DNA of 6,390 nucleotides. Source: Bacteroidota bacterium (GTDB lineage: Bacteria; Bacteroidota; Bacteroidia; Chitinophagales; Chitinophagaceae). This document shows, piece by piece, positions 5,434-6,390 of the stretch; the stretch's first letter is position 1, and the number at the start of each line of letters is the position of its first letter. The notes under the pieces are model-generated. The model worked only from the letters and a program-made list of their open reading frames with translations. It was not told the DNA's origin and searched no databases. Position numbers and translations under genes: made by a program. Location: NCBI GenBank assembly GCA_021780705.1, contig JAJXYG010000164.1, positions 1 through 6,390 on the forward strand, read 5' to 3'.

Positions 5434-6219
5434 ATGAGAAATCTTCCTTGCAGGTTGGTTGCTGCTTTTTTATTCTTCCTGTTCTTTTCAATTCCATCCC
5501 TGACTTCCGCGCAGAATCAGCGATGGAGTGTTAACCAGTATATTGATGCCAACGGGGATACCCTCAATTACCGAATGCTATTTCCCGATTTTGATACTTT
5601 GCGGAAATACCCGCTGGTCGTATTTCTCCATGGTGCCGGGGAAAGAGGTAGTGACAATAATGCCCAGCTCAAGTGGGGAGTTTCCAATTTTGCCACCGAC
5701 GAATCCATGGCCACACATCCAGCAATTGTGATTGCGCCCCAATGTCCGCTGAAGATGAGCTGGTCCAATTTCAAGGGCTTCAGGCAAAAAGGAGTTAGCC
5801 TTGAAATACAGCCAGAACCGGCGCTACCCATGAAATTGGTGATAGAGCTGATCCATCAGATAATTCAAAAATCACCTGTAGATACCAATCGAATCTACAT
5901 CACCGGATTGTCCATGGGGGGATTTGGCACCTATGATGCCATTGAAAGATATCCCAATTTATTTGCGGCTGCGGTTCCGGTTGCCGGGGGAGGAGACCCA
6001 TCCAAGGCCGGTTTGATCGCACATATACCCATTTGGGACTTCCACGGATCCGAAGATGCCGCGGTAAATCCCGATTATTCCTGGAATATGATTGAAGCAC
6101 TCAGAAATGCGGGGGCTCATCCTGGCTTCACCCTGTACCCGGAGACTGGTCATTTCTCCTGGCTGGCTGCTTACAGCGATCCTGAAATGATGAGTTGGTT
6201 ATTTCGTCAACACAAATAA
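5434..6219 (+). CDS. Secreted alpha/beta-hydrolase, predicted peptidase/esterase (COG4099-like)
   Basis: The 261-residue protein starts with a signal peptide: a short basic N-terminus, a hydrophobic core (LVAAFLFFLFFSI, 8-20) and a likely cleavage after SLTSA (22-26), so it should be exported to the periplasm or beyond. The alpha/beta-hydrolase fold is clear. The oxyanion-side motif LHGAGERGSDN is at 65-75, the nucleophile elbow GLSMGGFGTY at 158-167 (Ser160), the acid is probably Asp208 in HGSEDAAV, and the base is His240 in ETGHFSW. APQCP (101-105) is also common in this group of prolyl-oligopeptidase/phospholipase-carboxylesterase-like proteins. The substrate is unknown; an ester, including acylated glycans, is more likely than a peptide. 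The start is supported by the position of the signal peptide. The gene converges on the carboxylesterase gene 10 bases downstream. Confidence 0.88.
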   Translation: MRNLPCRLVAAFLFFLFFSIPSLTSAQNQRWSVNQYIDANGDTLNYRMLFPDFDTLRKYPLVVFLHGAGERGSDNNAQLKWGVSNFATDESMATHPAIVIAPQCPLKMSWSNFKGFRQKGVSLEIQPEPALPMKLVIELIHQIIQKSPVDTNRIYITGLSMGGFGTYDAIERYPNLFAAAVPVAGGGDPSKAGLIAHIPIWDFHGSEDAAVNPDYSWNMIEALRNAGAHPGFTLYPETGHFSWLAAYSDPEMMSWLFRQHK

Positions 6220-6229
6220 ATCGAATTAC

Positions 6230-6390
6230 CTATTTCCTGACCTCCTTGTCCAGGAAAAGGTACCGGTCATGGTGCGTTTCAGCTTCAGCTCTGGTGTGGA
6301 CATTGATATGCATTACCTCCACTGTTTTGTGGTTGTCTACCGCAGGCCATTTGGGCACTCCCATACCGTTTGGATTTCCCGTCTTGACAA
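6230..6390 (-). CDS. Type-B carboxylesterase, C-terminal fragment (cut by window edge)
   Basis: The last 52 codons of a minus-strand gene are visible, ending in TAG at 6232-6230; the rest lies beyond the right edge. The peptide contains KTGNPNGMGVPKWPAVD (2-18), the hallmark near the C-terminus of type-B carboxylesterase/lipase proteins (PF00135), where F/V-A/K-x-x-GNPN precedes a WPxY/WPxxD segment. It continues with VEVMHINVHTRAEAETHHD and ends RYLFLDKEVRK. Such enzymes hydrolyse carboxylic esters and are normally about 500 residues, usually exported in this phylum. The catalytic Ser, Glu and His and any signal peptide are outside the window, so activity cannot be judged. Confidence 0.85.
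   Translation of the reverse strand, partial: VKTGNPNGMGVPKWPAVDNHKTVEVMHINVHTRAEAETHHDRYLFLDKEVRK
6233..6257. terminator. Inverted repeat at the convergent gene ends
   Basis: TTTCCTG (6233-6239) and CAGGAAA (6251-6257) are perfect reverse complements with an 11-base loop, placed 13 bases past the hydrolase stop and inside the last codons of the carboxylesterase. It could end the plus-strand transcript, but no T-run follows in that direction. Confidence 0.25.

Noticed and set aside
1..6390. Mobile element, CRISPR, phage, toxin-antitoxin or defence system
   Set aside because: No transposase, integrase, terminal repeats, spaced direct repeats or known defence domains were seen. CPBP (Abi-like) and GNAT genes alone are not evidence of such a system, and no antitoxin partner accompanies the GNAT gene.

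Overview
The window looks like chromosomal DNA from a member of the Bacteroidota, probably near the Cytophagales/Flavobacteriales. Several observations support this. There is a FISUMP ('Fibrobacter succinogenes major paralogous') domain protein, a family abundant in Bacteroidota and Fibrobacteres. Most starts lack a clear Shine-Dalgarno sequence and follow A/T-rich leaders. Two upstream regions carry exact matches to the Bacteroidota -7 element TAnnTTTG. GC content is moderate. The genus-level placement is inference; no rRNA or housekeeping marker is present.

Layout, left to right. A FISUMP-domain gene, possibly cut at its 5' end, runs to 682. A hairpin and a good Bacteroidota promoter precede a small two-helix membrane protein (925-1173). 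Next are a CPBP-family intramembrane protease (start revised to 1291, end 2112), a 398-base gene-free leader, and a DoxX-family membrane protein (2511-2969). Converging on doxX from the minus strand is a GloA2/YaeR-type VOC protein (2988-3371), with a doubtful 67-residue ORF just upstream (3384-3587). Back on the plus strand is a tight pair: a GNAT acetyltransferase (3673-4188) and an RDD-family membrane protein (4192-4608), 3 bases apart.

The 4609-4940 stretch holds a previously unlisted minus-strand small ORF (46 residues, 4684-4824) with a purine-rich ribosome-binding-like site. It is divergent from panD (4941-5288, aspartate 1-decarboxylase, beta-alanine for pantothenate/CoA). The panD leader contains a perfect 10-bp inverted repeat. 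A secreted alpha/beta-hydrolase (5434-6219) follows. At the right edge is the C-terminal end of a type-B carboxylesterase on the minus strand (6230-6390), cut by the window.

The genes do not form one pathway. They read as mostly monocistronic units: membrane stress or envelope functions (CPBP, DoxX, RDD, small membrane protein), detoxification-type enzymes (VOC, GNAT), one CoA-biosynthesis enzyme and two esterase-type hydrolases. I see no mobile element, CRISPR array, tRNA, rRNA or recognisable defence island, and no convincing new multi-gene system. The points most worth a second look are the small ORF and inverted repeat between it and panD, and the variant active-site motifs of the CPBP protein.
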